From NCBI GenBank assembly GCA_964621215.1, contig CAZULF010000005.1, positions 1 to 41,031 of the forward strand: a stretch of 41,031 nt of DNA, read 5' to 3'. Shown in pieces: positions 39,572-41,031 of the stretch. The stretch comes from CAZULF01 sp964621215 (GTDB lineage: Bacteria > Pseudomonadota > Gammaproteobacteria > UBA1113). Under the pieces are notes generated by a model that made no database searches, was not told the DNA's origin, and saw only the letters and a list, made by a program, of their open reading frames with translations. Within the stretch, counting starts at the first letter, position 1; each line of letters opens with the position of its first letter. A program made the position numbers and the translations under genes.

Positions 39572-39655
39572 TTTCGACGTCCCGCGATTTATTCGCGGGA
39601 TCCAGGGTGTATCGATGCGTTCTGGATACCGCGGACAAGCCGCGGTACGTCGAAA
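39572..39655. repeat. Palindromic repeat family A, full copy
   Basis: Ends TTTCGACGT (39572-39580) and ACGTCGAAA (39647-39655) are perfect inverted repeats. The inner CCCGCG, TTCGCGGG, GGATCCAG and GCGGACAAGCCGC blocks match the copy at 16177-16254. It begins five bases after the nucleoside phosphorylase stop. Confidence 0.8.
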
Positions 39656-39713
39656 TGATGGGGTTTTTAGAAAAATGTCTGGTACGGAGATTGGTGTAAA
39701 AAATTTTCAAGCC

Positions 39714-39747
39714 CTTAATAATTCGTTCATAAATGGTATGGTATAAT
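39714..39747 (+). promoter_or_regulatory. Extended -10 promoter with a single PmrA-like half-site
   Basis: TGGTATAAT (39739-39747) is a full extended -10 (TG, one base, TATAAT). CTTAATAAT (39714-39722) matches cTTAATatT at eight of nine positions, but the neighbouring half-site is poor and the spacing to the -10 (19 bases) differs from the two ART-gene boxes. The start codon at 39811 is 64 bases downstream. Confidence 0.45.
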
Positions 39748-39810
39748 GTTCAAAGCCCTATCTGCCTAATATAGAACAGTGAAAGATAGAAACAGCCTGG
39801 AGCACTGACC

Positions 39811-41031
39811 ATGAGCTATAAACTAATTGATAATATTAGAATTCAGCTTCAACAACAAATCGTCAATCTTACCCATCAATCACAAGCTTGGATAAATCAA
39901 TATCCAGGTCTGGAATCTTTCGTTAATACCCCCGGCCGTAACATAGAGCAAGATATTGCTGCTGGAAAGCTTAATTCAGTTCTTACTCTAGAGAACTATG
40001 TTCAACCAGATGCCGTGGTACAAGCAGTTAATAGTGGATTGGATCAAATATCAGCTTGGTTTAAAAGTATAGGAGCGACTCCAGAACGAGAGCAAGAAAG
40101 CACATTAGCGCAAGAACAAGCAAAAGCCCGAGAACAAGAACAACAATCAGCACAACCCATCATTAAAAAATACCTTATTCAGCAAGTTTATATAAAACTA
40201 TTGCAAGATTTTTTGACTTATCTCAATGAAACATTTTTTCCCCAAATAGACCAACAAGCGCAGGCCCTAAAAATAGATGCTTCTCAAGTGGAACGACTTA
40301 AGCAAGCACTTGGAAGTTCTGTATTTGCATCGCTGGCTAATGACTTATCAGAACATGCATCAGGTTCATCAAGTTCATCGAGAGGGAGTCAGTTTGTAAG
40401 CCTGCATAGGCCACGAACATCTTCAAAAACTTCTGTAGACGGTGCTCCATCTCAAGAAACAATATTAACGTGCGTGTTTTATGATGGCATACTGGCAATA
40501 AATAACTATGATCAAGACACTTATTTAGAGAATTTTTTAATAAATTATTTTTACAAAAAATTAGAGCAGGTTATCCCTAAGCAGCATGTTCGTGAACCTA
40601 TTCATTTGCGCGACGTCGCTGATATAGAAAGCTTAGAGCTGCATTACCAGTCATTTCAAGCTGCGGATCATAAAGTTCAAGAAGACAGCAAAATTGCTTT
40701 AAAAATACTAGAAGAGTTTATTTCTGCATTAACCACAATACAAAAAACTGTAGAAAGTACTGTAGAGATAACTCGAGGAGAATATTGTAACTTACAACTT
40801 ATTTTTGCTAAACAGAAGAATCCTGATATGCAGGATGCTGTATTAGCCTGCGTGGAAAGCCAAGTACAGGCGTTGCTAACTCATATTTCCATAAACCCTG
40901 ACTCCGGCGGCCTTCTCTGTAAGATAGAAAAATTCAAACGAATATTTTGGCTTGAGGCAGAGAGTAGTTACGATGTAGAGCATTTGCTCGAATTTTTTAG
41001 AAAAACTCAAGAAATATCGTTGCCATTAGTA
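39811..41031 (+). CDS. Large orphan protein, putative effector (3' partial)
   Basis: The frame opens at ATG 39811 (MSYKLIDNIRIQLQQQIV) with GGAG eight bases upstream and has no stop to the end of the window, so at least 407 residues belong to it. The sequence is mostly helical, rich in Gln, Glu and Ser. A Gln/Glu/Ala-rich stretch (EREQESTLAQEQAKAREQEQ) near residues 92-111 looks like a coiled coil. A Ser-rich low-complexity patch (HASGSSSSSRGSQ) lies near 191-203, splitting the visible part into two helical regions. It has no signal peptide or membrane segment and no domain I recognise. It resembles the other orphans here in style, so it is a candidate effector by inference only. Confidence 0.65.
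   Translation, partial: MSYKLIDNIRIQLQQQIVNLTHQSQAWINQYPGLESFVNTPGRNIEQDIAAGKLNSVLTLENYVQPDAVVQAVNSGLDQISAWFKSIGATPEREQESTLAQEQAKAREQEQQSAQPIIKKYLIQQVYIKLLQDFLTYLNETFFPQIDQQAQALKIDASQVERLKQALGSSVFASLANDLSEHASGSSSSSRGSQFVSLHRPRTSSKTSVDGAPSQETILTCVFYDGILAINNYDQDTYLENFLINYFYKKLEQVIPKQHVREPIHLRDVADIESLELHYQSFQAADHKVQEDSKIALKILEEFISALTTIQKTVESTVEITRGEYCNLQLIFAKQKNPDMQDAVLACVESQVQALLTHISINPDSGGLLCKIEKFKRIFWLEAESSYDVEHLLEFFRKTQEISLPLV

Noticed and set aside
997..39655. CRISPR array
   Set aside because: The repeats are dispersed single or double palindromes kilobases apart, with no regular spacers and no cas genes.
1..41031. tRNA, rRNA or riboswitch genes
   Set aside because: No cloverleaf, rRNA core or known riboswitch consensus was recognised by eye on either strand; a covariance-model search would be decisive.

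Overview
The window is a chromosomal segment of a Gram-negative gammaproteobacterium. It has waaA (Kdo transferase), dapF and an hflK-hflC-DUF2065-purA block in the usual gammaproteobacterial order. Base composition looks moderately AT-rich, about 40% G+C by eye. Several features point to Legionellales (Legionella, Coxiella, Berkiella or Aquicella type, living inside host cells): a class II DAHP synthase, large orphan proteins that look like secreted effectors, direct repeats matching the Legionella/Coxiella PmrA box, and many short palindromic repeats between genes. Genus cannot be fixed from sequence alone. No secretion-system genes, tRNA, rRNA, insertion-sequence transposase or CRISPR array were seen.

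Layout. 1-4000: a methyltransferase cut by the window edge, a membrane sulfatase-like protein, and a DAHP synthase on the opposite strand whose 3' end overlaps the sulfatase gene. 4000-11200: hfq, then an accessory block between hfq and hflK where hflX usually lies. This block holds two paralogous proteins on the minus strand with a cholera/pertussis-toxin-like ADP-ribosyltransferase (ART) module and a membrane hairpin, a coiled-coil orphan, and guaC. 11386-17300: hflK, hflC, DUF2065, purA, kbl and tdh, all on the plus strand. 17300-19600: a BrnT/BrnA-like toxin-antitoxin pair with a near-ideal promoter, a rhodanese, and an AhpC/AhpD peroxide-defence pair. 19600-25900: a 189-bp palindromic element, a MATE transporter, an atypical SDR, an orphan with a Pro/Ser-rich tail, an MFS transporter, a dienelactone-hydrolase-like enzyme and a rhomboid protease. 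25900-39600: an M50 protease, dapF-trkA-trkH, polA, a desaturase with folA, uspA-apaH, waaA, a periplasmic orphan with tdk, and a nucleoside phosphorylase. 39811 to the end: a large orphan frame that runs off the window.

Most interesting part. The two ART-like genes (4872-6188 and 6309-8939) share an N-terminal ART module and a Trp-Gly-Trp membrane hairpin. Each has upstream a tandem direct repeat (6233-6252 and 9008-9027) fitting the PmrA box, which in Legionella and Coxiella controls type IVB secretion effectors. The smaller protein keeps an Arg, Ser and Glu-x-Glu set typical of arginine-modifying toxins. The larger keeps only Glu-x-Glu and carries an internally deleted second copy of the module. 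I read this as a duplicated effector locus with one probably active and one degenerate or repurposed copy; that is inference from sequence patterns.

A second theme is repeat-driven gene remodelling. Palindromic elements supply the last codons of the methyltransferase and of the coiled-coil orphan, abut a shortened guaC, sit between kbl and tdh, and lie just upstream of polA and the nucleoside phosphorylase.
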